Positions 6,409-13,836 of a stretch of 24,667 nt of DNA are shown in pieces. The notes below the pieces were generated by a model that was not told where the DNA came from, made no database searches, and saw nothing but the letters and a program-made list of their open reading frames with translations. The DNA comes from a virus. A program made the position numbers and the translations under genes. The stretch spans positions 1-24,667 of IMG/VR virus record IMGVR_UViG_3300006104_000070; one strand, given 5' to 3'. The first letter of the stretch is position 1. Every line of letters starts with the position of its first letter.

Positions 6409-6843
6409 ATGAGAAATTTTATTAAAAAAGCATTGGGCTTAGATAAACTAGAAGAAGAAGCTCAAGCTGCAAGAAAATATGCAGAAGAAATGGCTAATAA
6501 GATTAAGGAAACTGAATCCAAGTTAGCCGAAGCAACCAAACCTACTAAGACTCCAAAAGAGATTGCTACAGAAAATAAAGAACCGTGGGTATCTGTAGTC
6601 GAAACCCATGTAGGCAAAGATAATGCTCGCAACGGTTTCTTTGAACTTGACTGGAATGAATACTTTGTGTTACAATTACGTGCTGACGGATATTTAGGCG
6701 AAGATGAAGAAGCCGTTGTTGACGAATGGTTTACTGAACTTTGTCGTAATGTTGCAGGCGAAGAGGGTATCGATATGACACGCAGATCTAGTGGATCTGT
6801 TACTCGTACGCTACGTGATGATGGTAAAACGGAAGTTTCTTAA
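6409..6843 (+). CDS. Conserved phage protein with N-terminal coiled coil
   Basis: This 144-aa protein has AAAAGG (about 6397-6402) ahead of ATG 6409. Residues about 10-45 are Ala/Glu/Lys-rich with heptad-like spacing (LEEEAQAARKYAEEMANKIK), a likely coiled coil, followed by a Pro/Thr/Lys linker. The C-terminal domain is the conserved part: PWVSVVETHV, NGFFELDWNEYFVLQLRADG, then an acidic helix (EDEEAVVDEWFTELCRNV) and RSSGSVTRTL. Proteins with this C-terminal domain occur in many large phages without known function. TAATG couples it to the exonuclease gene, which may point to a replication or repair setting. Confidence 0.7.
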   Translation: MRNFIKKALGLDKLEEEAQAARKYAEEMANKIKETESKLAEATKPTKTPKEIATENKEPWVSVVETHVGKDNARNGFFELDWNEYFVLQLRADGYLGEDEEAVVDEWFTELCRNVAGEEGIDMTRRSSGSVTRTLRDDGKTEVS

Positions 6844-7832
6844 TGAACAAAACATACATTCTAGTAGATACAGCAAATACATTTTTTAGAGCACGACATG
6901 TTATTAGGGGAGACCTTAATGACAAGATTGGTATGAGTATTCATACAGTGCTTGGCAGTGTTCGTAAAGCATGGAAGGACTTTAAAGGTGACCATGTGGT
7001 ATTCTGTTTAGAAGGTCGCTCGTGGCGTAAAAGTTTTTATACTCCTTATAAGGCACAACGAGCAGAAGGTCGTGCCGCAATGAATCCCAGAGAACAAGAA
7101 GAAGAACGTGTATTTTGGGAAACCTTTGACCAGTTCAAAGATTTTATCACTACGAAAACCAATACAACTGTACTACAACATCCGCAACTCGAAGCAGATG
7201 ATTTGATTGCAGGTTTCATACAGGCACATCCCGACGATAACCACGTGATTATTTCAACAGATGGAGATTTTGCACAGCTGATTGCTCCAAATGTTCGACA
7301 ATATAACGGTGTAATGGAAATCACTACAACACACGAAGGATATTTCGATGCTAAAGGCAAGCGTGTTATTGATAAAAAAACTAAAGAGGAAAAGCCTGCA
7401 CCAGACCCCAAGTGGTTACTTTTCGAGAAGTGTATGCGAGGAGATACCTCAGACAACGTCTTTTCTGCTTATCCGGGAGTTCGTACTAAAGGAACAAAGA
7501 ATAAAGTTGGTCTCCAGGAGGCCTATGCCGATCGAAATACCAAAGGATACTCTTGGAACAATCTCATGCTCCAGCGCTGGACTGACCACGAAGGTGTCGA
7601 ACACCGTGTGTTAGACGATTACAATCGTAATGTCACACTATGCGACTTGACAGCACAACCCGAAGATATTAAACTTTTGATTAAAGAAACAATCGATACA
7701 GCAACTACGGCAGAAAAAAATATTCCACAAGTTGGTATTCGATTATTAAAATTCTGCGCCGAGTTTGATATGGTCAAAGTAAGCGAACAAGTTCAAAGCT
7801 ACGCAGAACCATTAAATGCAAGGTATGTATAA
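6843..7832 (+). CDS. 5'-3' exonuclease / RNase H (FEN-PIN family)
   Basis: This 329-aa protein of the phage 5'-nuclease family (T4 RNase H, T5 exonuclease, PolA N-terminal domain) would remove RNA primers and process flaps at the replication fork. Acidic metal-site motifs are in order: VDTANTFFRAR with Asp9, a basic clamp SWRKSFYTPYKAQR, EADD (117-120), STDGDF (138-143) and RGDTSDNV (199-206), which leads into the helix-3-turn region (AYPGVRTKGTKNK). Length is close to T4 Rnh (305 aa). TAATG overlaps the preceding stop. With no ligase or polymerase in the window, its partners cannot be seen. Confidence 0.88.
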   Translation: MNKTYILVDTANTFFRARHVIRGDLNDKIGMSIHTVLGSVRKAWKDFKGDHVVFCLEGRSWRKSFYTPYKAQRAEGRAAMNPREQEEERVFWETFDQFKDFITTKTNTTVLQHPQLEADDLIAGFIQAHPDDNHVIISTDGDFAQLIAPNVRQYNGVMEITTTHEGYFDAKGKRVIDKKTKEEKPAPDPKWLLFEKCMRGDTSDNVFSAYPGVRTKGTKNKVGLQEAYADRNTKGYSWNNLMLQRWTDHEGVEHRVLDDYNRNVTLCDLTAQPEDIKLLIKETIDTATTAEKNIPQVGIRLLKFCAEFDMVKVSEQVQSYAEPLNARYV

Positions 7833-7834
7833 AA

Positions 7835-8323
7835 ATGTCAACAAATGCCAAAGTATTAATTCCCAACCAAGAATGGTTGATTAAATCCGGTAATAAAAAA
7901 ATCGGTAGTATCAGTAAGGTCAAAAAAGGTTATTTGGTATTACATCACGGTAAAGCCATACCTTTTAAAGATTTAACCGAAGTTAAAAATGCAGTGGGTA
8001 TTGCTTTATTTGAAGAAAGTATTAAAAAAGTAAAACGAGATATTCTAGAGCCAGTATCATATAGCATTTATGATTATCCGTGTAAGACTAAACCCTATGA
8101 ACCTTTATATAATGTTCAAAAGAAACTACCTTTATATACAAAACGTTCTAAAAGTAAAAGTCAGTTATGTGCAGGACATTATATTATTAAGTTTAGTAAA
8201 GGTTGGGTTAAATCGTTTTGCCCTAAACTAATTACTTTAGAGCGTTATCCATACTACGGACCTTTTAAAACTGAAGAAGAATTAAAAACGGTATTAATAA
8301 AAGAGATTAAATCAAATGAGTAA
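7835..8323 (+). CDS. Lys-rich protein, unknown function
   Basis: This 162-aa strongly basic protein contains many short beta-like segments (EWLIKSGNKKIGSISKVKKG, YLVLHHGKAIPF, YIIKFSKGWVKSFCPKL, RYPYYGPF). The two halves show a loosely similar 'WxxKSxxxK' plus 'F/Y-K-x-L-x-E-V/L-K' layout, so an internal duplication of a small beta domain is possible, but not certain by eye. No known family is recognised; nucleic-acid binding would suit the charge. It starts 2 bases after the exonuclease stop and overlaps the next gene by 8 bases. Confidence 0.65.
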   Translation: MSTNAKVLIPNQEWLIKSGNKKIGSISKVKKGYLVLHHGKAIPFKDLTEVKNAVGIALFEESIKKVKRDILEPVSYSIYDYPCKTKPYEPLYNVQKKLPLYTKRSKSKSQLCAGHYIIKFSKGWVKSFCPKLITLERYPYYGPFKTEEELKTVLIKEIKSNE

Positions 8324-8534
8324 TACAATAAACACATTACCAATCGAAGATTTTTTAAATAAAGCACGGATTGCTATTAAAAGTAATCAAAAAAATCTAG
8401 TGCTAAGTCTTAAAGAAGTAACTGATTTACAGAATAGTTTATCTTTGGTTATGACAAGATTAGCAGGCGGCCCTAATACCAGCGACGAAACTATTGTTAT
8501 TAAAATGGACGGTGGCGGTTTTAACAGTTTTTAA
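8316..8534 (+). CDS. Small 72-aa protein, unknown function
   Basis: ATG 8316 overlaps the end of the preceding gene. The predicted protein is mainly helical (IEDFLNKARIAIKSNQKNLV, LKEVTDLQNSLSLVMTRLA) and ends with a short glycine-bearing tail (IVIKMDGGGFNSF), an ending of the type seen in short phage accessory proteins. No domain is recognised. Its reality rests on packing between two genes and a helix-forming composition. Confidence 0.6.
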   Translation: MSNTINTLPIEDFLNKARIAIKSNQKNLVLSLKEVTDLQNSLSLVMTRLAGGPNTSDETIVIKMDGGGFNSF

Positions 8535-8562
8535 TAAATATATACGCACTTATGGAGCGTAT

Positions 8563-8862
8563 ATGAGCAGACCCAAGCCAACCATATTATTAGAACTAAC
8601 CAATAAAAAGACGTATAAAACAGAACAAGTTTTAGATGCTGAGGCTATTTGGGCTGTATTTTATCAAGACAAGCCTATTAATTTAAAAACTAGTAGTATT
8701 CTTGCACAGAAAATTGGTCCTAAATATAAAAAAGTATCATTTTCAAATGCCGGTCATGCCCATAATCTTGCTGAAAAACTTAATAAACAGTTTAATACTC
8801 AAGATTTTTCTGTCTATAAATTGGTTACTGGAGAAAAGTTAACCAATGACTCTGAAGATTGA
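8563..8862 (+). CDS. Small basic protein, unknown function
   Basis: ATG 8563 is chosen because GGAG (8554-8557) lies 5 bases upstream and because the 23 codons before it in the same frame overlap the previous gene. The 99-aa product begins 'MSRPKPTILLELTNKKTYKT' and continues with a DAEAIWAVFYQDKPINLK segment and a Lys-rich tail. The layout suggests a small alpha/beta protein; no family is recognised. Its end overlaps the start of the next gene by 17 bases. Confidence 0.65.
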   Translation: MSRPKPTILLELTNKKTYKTEQVLDAEAIWAVFYQDKPINLKTSSILAQKIGPKYKKVSFSNAGHAHNLAEKLNKQFNTQDFSVYKLVTGEKLTNDSED

Positions 8863-9229
8863 TATTACCCGATATATTGCAGAACAGTTTAATCTACCCA
8901 CGGATGAAAAATCCATTCGTAAGTTGTTACCACAATGGTGGTTTAACTATCGTAATAAAGAAAAGGGCGGGCTTAGATTAACTGACGAAGGGTTTGCTCG
9001 ATTAACTGCTCATATCAAAGCACATAAAGTTACATTAGATGAACCTGTAGAATATACTAATCAAGTTATTATTTGGTTAGATAATCTAATCGAAAGCCCT
9101 TGGTATATTACCAAAGATGAAATCTATGTATTTGATGAAAAAATGGCTATTCAGCTAGTGTTGTTTTCTGGCAACATTGTAAGATACAGTGCCGCTAAAG
9201 CAAAAAAACCAAAAACTCCATTGACTTAA
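8846..9229 (+). CDS. Conserved phage protein, unknown function
   Basis: This 127-aa protein begins 'MTLKIDITRYIAEQFNLPTD' and has a 'KLLPQWWFNYRNKEKGGLRL' segment followed by TDEGFARLTAH, reminiscent of small phage proteins with a winged or helix-turn-helix-like shape. A hydrophobic middle (YTNQVIIWLDNLIESPWYI) and a basic C terminus (AAKAKKPKTP) follow. I believe similar 'PQWWxNxRxKxxGGLRLT' proteins are found in many T4-like aquatic phages, with unknown function. It is the last gene before the promoter of the MoxR-like gene, whose -35 lies inside its final codons. Confidence 0.7.
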   Translation: MTLKIDITRYIAEQFNLPTDEKSIRKLLPQWWFNYRNKEKGGLRLTDEGFARLTAHIKAHKVTLDEPVEYTNQVIIWLDNLIESPWYITKDEIYVFDEKMAIQLVLFSGNIVRYSAAKAKKPKTPLT

Positions 9230-9249
9230 ACACAGATCTGCGTTACAAT
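9221..9249 (+). promoter_or_regulatory. Sigma70-like promoter for the MoxR-like ATPase gene
   Basis: TTGACT (9221-9226), a spacer of exactly 17 bases and TACAAT (9244-9249): five of six consensus bases in each box. The -35 lies in the last codons of the preceding gene. The predicted start near 9256 leaves a leader of about 54 bases before ATG 9310. The leader has short matching arms (CTGC at 9238-9241, GCAG at 9273-9276), too weak to call a riboswitch. Confidence 0.7.
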
Positions 9250-9309
9250 AGTTACATACTGAAGCAGAGTGCAACAGTAAAATATTTTTTTAACTTAAGA
9301 AAGTTGACT

Positions 9310-10389
9310 ATGGCAGAAAAGATCAGTTCAAATCGCACCGTTACGCCTAACGAAGCCAAGCGTAGTATCGAGAAGTGCGTTAAGATTCAACGCCCTGTAT
9401 TCATGTGGGGCCCTCCAGGCATTGGTAAATCCGATATTGTTAAACAGATTGGTGACAAACAAGGTCGAGAAGTTATCGACGTTCGGTTGAGCCTTTGGGA
9501 ACCCACTGACATTAAAGGTATTCCATACTTTGATGCCAATGCTAACACAATGAGTTGGGCTCCTCCTGCTGAATTGCCCACTGATCCTAACTCTACTGCT
9601 ATCCTGTTCTTGGACGAGTTGAACTCTGCGGCTCCTGCTACACAGGCAGCGGCTTTCCAGTTGGTTTTGAATCGCCGTGTTGGTACTTACAAGTTGCCAG
9701 ATGGTGTTAGTATTGTTGCCGCTGGTAACCGCGAAAGCGATAAAGGTGTTACTTATCGTATGCCTGCTCCGTTGGCTAACCGTTTCGTTCACTTAGAATT
9801 GAAGAGTGATTTTGAAGATTGGCAAGAATGGGCTGTTAACAACAAGGTTCACGAACAGGTTGTTGGCTATGTTGGCTTTGCTAAACAAGACTTGTATGAT
9901 TTTGATCCAAAATCTTCAAGCCGTGCGTTTGCTACTCCCCGTTCTTGGAGCTTTGTTAGCGACTTGCTAAAGGACGACGACTTGCCAGAAGGTACTTTGA
10001 CCGATTTGGTTGCTGGTGCTATTGGTGAAGGTCTTGCTGTTAAGTTCATGGCTCACCGTCGTGTTGCCAAACAAATGCCTAACCCAGCAGACATTTTGAA
10101 CGGCAAAGTTATTAAATGTGATATCAAAGAAATTTCTGCTATGTATTCTTTGACAGTGTCTATGTGTTACGAACTCCAAACCGCTAGCCAAAAGAAGGTT
10201 AAAGATTGGGACAAGATGGCAGATAACTTCTTCGGCTTCATGATGGACAATTTCCCAACTGAGTTGGTTGTGATGGGGGCCAAAGTGGCGCTCACGAACT
10301 ATCAATTGCCGTTTGATGCGTCTAAGTTAAAGAACTTTGATCGCTTCCACGACAAATACGGTAAGTTCATTATCCAGGCTATGGAATAA
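9310..10389 (+). CDS. MoxR-type AAA+ ATPase
   Basis: This 359-aa AAA+ protein has Walker A GPPGIGKS (34-41), Walker B LFLDE (99-103), sensor 1 AAGNRE (137-142) and a likely arginine finger in PAPLANRF (Arg158). The ATPase domain resembles the MoxR/dynein-related branch, whose members work with VWA-domain partners to remodel or insert metals into target complexes. The next gene encodes just such a partner. ATG 9310 is preferred to TTG 9304; the ribosome-binding site is weak (AAGAAAG). It is transcribed from its own promoter (9221-9249) and closed by an intrinsic terminator (10394-10413), so it forms a one-gene unit. The target in phage infection is unknown. Confidence 0.88.
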   Translation: MAEKISSNRTVTPNEAKRSIEKCVKIQRPVFMWGPPGIGKSDIVKQIGDKQGREVIDVRLSLWEPTDIKGIPYFDANANTMSWAPPAELPTDPNSTAILFLDELNSAAPATQAAAFQLVLNRRVGTYKLPDGVSIVAAGNRESDKGVTYRMPAPLANRFVHLELKSDFEDWQEWAVNNKVHEQVVGYVGFAKQDLYDFDPKSSSRAFATPRSWSFVSDLLKDDDLPEGTLTDLVAGAIGEGLAVKFMAHRRVAKQMPNPADILNGKVIKCDIKEISAMYSLTVSMCYELQTASQKKVKDWDKMADNFFGFMMDNFPTELVVMGAKVALTNYQLPFDASKLKNFDRFHDKYGKFIIQAME

Positions 10390-10393
10390 AATT

Positions 10394-10413
10394 GGGGCTT
10401 AGGCCCCTTTTTT
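10394..10413 (+). terminator. Intrinsic (Rho-independent) terminator
   Basis: GGGGC (10394-10398), loop TTAG and GCCCC (10403-10407) form a 5-bp all-GC stem, followed at once by six T (10408-10413). It lies 4 bases after the MoxR-like stop codon and 1 base before the -35 box of the next gene. Confidence 0.88.
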
Positions 10414-10414
10414 A

Positions 10415-10443
10415 TTGACAAACTAGATAAATTTTAGTATAAT
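10415..10443 (+). promoter_or_regulatory. Perfect-consensus sigma70 promoter
   Basis: TTGACA (10415-10420), a 17-base spacer and TATAAT (10438-10443) match the bacterial housekeeping consensus at all 12 positions with ideal spacing. Start of transcription should fall near 10450, giving a leader of about 15 bases that contains AGGAG (10455-10459) before ATG 10465. This should be a strong early promoter read by unmodified host RNA polymerase. Confidence 0.92.
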
Positions 10444-10464
10444 AGTATTTTAACAGGAGCAGTA

Positions 10465-11742
10465 ATGTCTACTCAAACTTCTACAGCAAATAAAAAACTA
10501 GCAAAAGCAGAACGTAAAGTATTTTCTGAATCGGAAAAAAACAAGATTGTTGAAAAACTTGTAACCGCTCGTATTGGTTTGTTGTTACGTCACCCATTCT
10601 TTGGCAACATGGCCACTCGTATGAAACTAATCGATGCCAGTGACTGGTGTAGTACTTTGGCTACAGATGGACGGAACTTCTATTACAGTAACGATTTTGT
10701 TAATAAATTAACTCCAAAAGAATGTGAATTTGGTTTTGCACACGAAGTACTACATAATGTGTTTGACCATTTGGGACGCCGCGATAATCGTGATGGTCAG
10801 TTGTCAAACATTGCCGCCGACTATGCTGTTAATCAAATCTTAAAAGACGAACGCATTGGAGAAGTTCCAAAAGATATTAAAATCTTCCAAGATAATAAGT
10901 ATCGTGGCTGGAGTTACGAACAGATCTATGATCACTTGTACGAAAATGCTGAAAAGATTTCTTGGGAAGAAATCGGTGAGTTGTTAGACGAACATTTGGA
11001 CGGTGATGGCGATGAAGAAAGTGACGGCGGCGATGGTAAAGAAGTTGACGGCGAGGGCAAGGGCAAAGGTCGTCCTAAACTAACTGAAGAAGAAAAGAAA
11101 AAGATCAAGGACGAAATCAAAGAAGCCATGGTAGCGGCAGCTCAAGCAGCCGGGGCCGGTCGTATTCCTGCCGGCGTTCAACGTTACATTACTGACTTTA
11201 CTGAACCCAAAATGGATTGGCGTCAAATGTTGCGTATGAACATCCAAAGTATCATTAAAAGCAACTTTAGTTTCCAACGTCCAAATCGTAAGAGCCAACA
11301 TTGCGGTGCCGTGTTGCCAGGTATGATGAACGAAGAAACTATCGATGTGTCAGTGGCAATCGATATGTCTGGTTCTATTAGCAACAAAATGGCACAAGAC
11401 TTCTTAGGTGAAGTTAAGGGCATTATGGAAGAATACAAAGACTTTAAACTAGACTTGTTCTGCTTCGACACTGAAGTTTATAACTATGTTAAGTTTACAG
11501 GCGACAATGCCGACGAGATCACGGATTATGAACCCAAAGGTGGTGGCGGTACTGACTTTGATGCTTGCTATAACTTTATGAAGGAAGAAGGCATTGAGCC
11601 AAAACGCTTCATTATGTTTACAGATGGTTATCCATGCGGTAGCTGGGGCGATGAGAACTACTGCGAAAGCCTGTTCATCATCCACGGTAATGATACTATC
11701 GTAGCGCCATTTGGTCAAACTGCTTACTACAAAGAAGATTAA
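10465..11742 (+). CDS. Metallopeptidase-like / VWA domain protein (MoxR partner)
   Basis: This 425-aa protein has two domains. The N-terminal part (about 25-165) carries HEVLH (93-97) followed by FDH, a zinc HExxH motif as in the putative metallopeptidase domain of DUF2201-type proteins. An acidic, Gly-rich linker (about 175-205) and a Lys/Glu helix follow. The C-terminal VWA domain (about 294-420) has a complete metal-ion-dependent adhesion site: DMSGS (Asp300, Ser302, Ser304), GGGTDF (Thr363) and FTDGYP (Asp387). Pairs of an AAA+ ATPase and such a protein occur in many bacteria and phages; the ATPase probably acts through the VWA domain. ATG 10465 follows a strong AGGAG. The substrate is unknown; whether the HExxH site is an active protease cannot be told. 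Confidence 0.87.
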   Translation: MSTQTSTANKKLAKAERKVFSESEKNKIVEKLVTARIGLLLRHPFFGNMATRMKLIDASDWCSTLATDGRNFYYSNDFVNKLTPKECEFGFAHEVLHNVFDHLGRRDNRDGQLSNIAADYAVNQILKDERIGEVPKDIKIFQDNKYRGWSYEQIYDHLYENAEKISWEEIGELLDEHLDGDGDEESDGGDGKEVDGEGKGKGRPKLTEEEKKKIKDEIKEAMVAAAQAAGAGRIPAGVQRYITDFTEPKMDWRQMLRMNIQSIIKSNFSFQRPNRKSQHCGAVLPGMMNEETIDVSVAIDMSGSISNKMAQDFLGEVKGIMEEYKDFKLDLFCFDTEVYNYVKFTGDNADEITDYEPKGGGGTDFDACYNFMKEEGIEPKRFIMFTDGYPCGSWGDENYCESLFIIHGNDTIVAPFGQTAYYKED

Positions 11743-11744
11743 GT

Positions 11745-12026
11745 ATGGCATTGGCTAGAGGTGAAGTAAACCCTTTAAGTGTGTTAGGAATAAGACAGTT
11801 AAGTTTCATTCCAGCACACTTTACCACCGTCAAAGTATCAAAGTTATGCGATATCAAATTGTTAGATCAGTGGATTACTTATAACTTAAATAGTAGGTAT
11901 ACTATTAAGAAATCTTTTGCCTTAGATAACAATAATAAAATATCTGAGGTAATAGAAGTTGGTATGGAAGATCCTATGGAACTCACAATGTTTTCCTTAG
12001 GGTGTCCACATATTCATAAAACATAA
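11745..12026 (+). CDS. Small protein, unknown function
   Basis: This 93-aa protein starts 2 bases after the VWA gene stop, so it is probably on the same transcript. It begins 'MALARGEVNPLSVLGIRQLS', with SFIPAHFTTVKVSK and LLDQWITYNLNSRYTIKKSF following; the end (SLGCPHIHKT) has one Cys and two His. The layout looks like a compact alpha/beta domain. No family is recognised. Conserved position after a MoxR-VWA pair would suggest a helper; this cannot be judged from one genome. Confidence 0.6.
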   Translation: MALARGEVNPLSVLGIRQLSFIPAHFTTVKVSKLCDIKLLDQWITYNLNSRYTIKKSFALDNNNKISEVIEVGMEDPMELTMFSLGCPHIHKT

Positions 12027-12038
12027 AGGAAAATAAAA

Positions 12039-12293
12039 ATGTCAGATGAAGCACAAGTAGCAAGCACAGCAGTTGGCGGAGATGCGCCAGTAGAACAACC
12101 ACAACAACCACAACTAAGCATTCAAGATTTACAAAATCTACGTGCAGTTGTTGATTTAGCAGTACGTCGCGGTGCATTTGGTGCCGCAGAAGCTACATCA
12201 GTTGGTCAAGTATTTGATCGTCTAAACACATTCTTGAATGCTGTTACTCCGGCTCAACAACCAGCTGATCAAACTGAAGCACCAACAGCCTAA
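12039..12293 (+). CDS. Small conserved phage protein, unknown function
   Basis: This 84-aa protein has a clear AAAGGA ribosome-binding site (12025-12030). The N terminus is Ala/Gln/Pro-rich and disordered (VEQPQQPQLS); the core is one helical segment, 'IQDLQNLRAVVDLAVRRGAF' followed by GAAEATSVGQVFDRLNTFL; the C terminus is again disordered and acidic. Short proteins with a 'DLxxLRxVVDxAxxRGAF' core are, as I recall, common in T4-like cyanophages and relatives next to the gene downstream here. Function is unknown; a small adaptor or regulator is likely. Confidence 0.7.
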   Translation: MSDEAQVASTAVGGDAPVEQPQQPQLSIQDLQNLRAVVDLAVRRGAFGAAEATSVGQVFDRLNTFLNAVTPAQQPADQTEAPTA

Positions 12294-12307
12294 TAAGAGG
12301 TAGCAAT

Positions 12308-12955
12308 ATGGCAAGAGAAATGAAACACGTGGGTAAAATGAAAAACAACGGGGCAAAAATCCTTGTTGCTTATCGCACATTACCCGGAGATGCAACTAGT
12401 GCGCTAGTTATCGGAACTAGCAGTTTGCCAGATACTTGGCATGATACTATTATGAGTATTGTACAAGATATTAGTGGACAACAAGCAAATGAACTAGCAG
12501 ACATTTTAGCTGTTCGTAAGTTTCCAGATGGTGAAAACATTCTAGCATCTTTACACAAAAGAGGTCTTCTTAAAAAGGTTCCGACCAACGGAGTTATCAT
12601 GACTCCTGCTACAAACGCTTCTATTCAGTTAGACGAGTTAAATGAACTGATTGCCCAACAAAAGGGCATCAGCATCGAAGACTTAGCGGTAACAGATGGC
12701 ACTCAAAAGAAAAAAACTGCTCCAAAAGATGATCCAACTCGTACAACAAGTTCTAGTGTAAACGCCGGTGAAGAAATCACCACTGCACCTGTTGTTACAG
12801 AATCTAAAAATGCTAGTCTAGAACTTACTCCTGCCGAAATGCGCTCACGTGCTGATGCATTGTTTAAACAAGCTCAAGTACTACGCAAACAAGCAGACGA
12901 AATTGATCCTCCAAAGAGCAAGAAGAAAAAAGAAGTAGAAACGGCTGCTGAATGA
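12308..12955 (+). CDS. Conserved phage protein ('MKHVGK' family), unknown function
   Basis: This 215-aa protein has GAGGT (12297-12301) ahead of ATG 12308. The N-terminal domain (about 1-110) begins 'MAREMKHVGKMKNNGAKILV' and includes YRTLPGDATSALVIGTSSLPD and LHKRGLLKKVPTNGVIMTP. I recall this domain from many T4-like marine phages, without an assigned function. The C-terminal half is low-complexity and charged, ending in a helix (ADALFKQAQVLRKQADEI) and a Lys-rich tail. It overlaps thyA by 4 bases (ATGA), which implies early or middle expression together with nucleotide metabolism. Confidence 0.7.
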   Translation: MAREMKHVGKMKNNGAKILVAYRTLPGDATSALVIGTSSLPDTWHDTIMSIVQDISGQQANELADILAVRKFPDGENILASLHKRGLLKKVPTNGVIMTPATNASIQLDELNELIAQQKGISIEDLAVTDGTQKKKTAPKDDPTRTTSSSVNAGEEITTAPVVTESKNASLELTPAEMRSRADALFKQAQVLRKQADEIDPPKSKKKKEVETAAE

Positions 12956-13836
12956 CACATCCAGAAAAAGTCTATCTAGACGCACTTAAAAACATTTTAG
13001 AAAACGGTGACGATCGTCCTGATCGTACAGGCACAGGCACCCGTAGTATATTTGGTCTTCAAATGCGTTTTGATTTAACAGAAGGCTTTCCAGCAGTTAC
13101 TACAAAGAAGCTGGCCTGGAGAGCTGTTGTTAGTGAACTACTTTGGTTTTTAGAAGGCAGTGGAGACGAACTACGCCTAAGAGAAATCTTACACGGTGAA
13201 CGTTATACTGAAAAGAAAACAATATGGTCTGATAATGCTAGTGCGCCTTATTGGACTAGTAAAAAACTTCAAAGACATTCCGGTGACTTAGGTAGAATCT
13301 ACGGAGTACAATGGCGCAAGTGGCGTAAGCCCTTGGTGCGTATCAACAAAGTTGTTTTACAAAATCATGACCAGTTGATCGAACTCATCAAAGGTATTAA
13401 AGAGGATCCATATAGTCGTAGACATATTATAACCGCATGGAATCCAGGTGAGTTAGATTTAATGGCTCTTCCGCCGTGTCATATCCTTGCTCAGTTCTAT
13501 GTTGCTAACGGTAAGTTAAGTTGCCAGATGTATCAACGTAGTGCCGATATGTTCTTAGGTGTACCATTTAATATTGCATCATATGCATTGTTTACACATA
13601 TGGCCGCTCAAGTTTGTAATCTGGAAGTTGGAGATTTGGTCATTACCATCGGTGATGCTCACATTTACAATAACCATTTTGATCAAGTTAAAGAGCAAAT
13701 AAGTCGTAAACCATTGCCCTTGCCTACATTAAAACTAAATCCAGAAGTAAATGTTATTATGGATTTTGAAATGAGTGATATTGAACTAGAAGGCTATGAA
13801 AGCCACGAAGCCATTAAGGCTCCAATGGCAGTTTAA
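12952..13836 (+). CDS. thyA: Thymidylate synthase
   Basis: This 294-aa ThyA-type enzyme methylates dUMP to dTMP with methylene-tetrahydrofolate. Visible signature residues: DRTGTGTRSIFG near the N terminus, substrate-phosphate arginines RR (156-157), catalytic Cys176 in LPPCHI, QRSADMFLGVPFNI (195-208, dUMP-binding Asp/Asn) and DAHIYNNH (235-242). Length is close to T4 Td (286 aa). It appears intact, with no intron and no frameshift, and all key residues present. It starts with ATGA on the previous stop, so it ends the plus-strand transcription unit. Its stop codon overlaps the stop of the convergent tail gene within TTTAAA. It would supply dTTP for phage replication. Confidence 0.97.
   Translation: MTHPEKVYLDALKNILENGDDRPDRTGTGTRSIFGLQMRFDLTEGFPAVTTKKLAWRAVVSELLWFLEGSGDELRLREILHGERYTEKKTIWSDNASAPYWTSKKLQRHSGDLGRIYGVQWRKWRKPLVRINKVVLQNHDQLIELIKGIKEDPYSRRHIITAWNPGELDLMALPPCHILAQFYVANGKLSCQMYQRSADMFLGVPFNIASYALFTHMAAQVCNLEVGDLVITIGDAHIYNNHFDQVKEQISRKPLPLPTLKLNPEVNVIMDFEMSDIELEGYESHEAIKAPMAV

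Noticed and set aside
7641-7669. TTGACA-N17-TAAACT promoter-like match inside the exonuclease gene
   Set aside because: It is in the middle of a coding region, 160 bases from the next start, with a poor -10. Probably chance.
8531-8546. TAATAAATATATAC as a T4 late promoter before the 8563 gene
   Set aside because: It only loosely resembles TATAAATA, lies in A/T-rich DNA, and the downstream gene is packed in a co-directional unit with its own GGAG. Not enough to call.
9250-9309. Riboswitch or structured leader before the MoxR-like gene
   Set aside because: Only 4-base matching arms are visible and no known aptamer core could be read. Treated as a plain leader.
9328-9792. Long antisense reading frames opposite the MoxR-like and VWA genes
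   Set aside because: They are shadows of strongly supported coding frames, without ribosome-binding sites or recognisable domains.
13810-13829. GCCATT/AATGGC inverted repeat as a terminator for the minus-strand tail genes
   Set aside because: It lies inside thyA, has only a 6-bp stem and lacks a T run on the minus strand.
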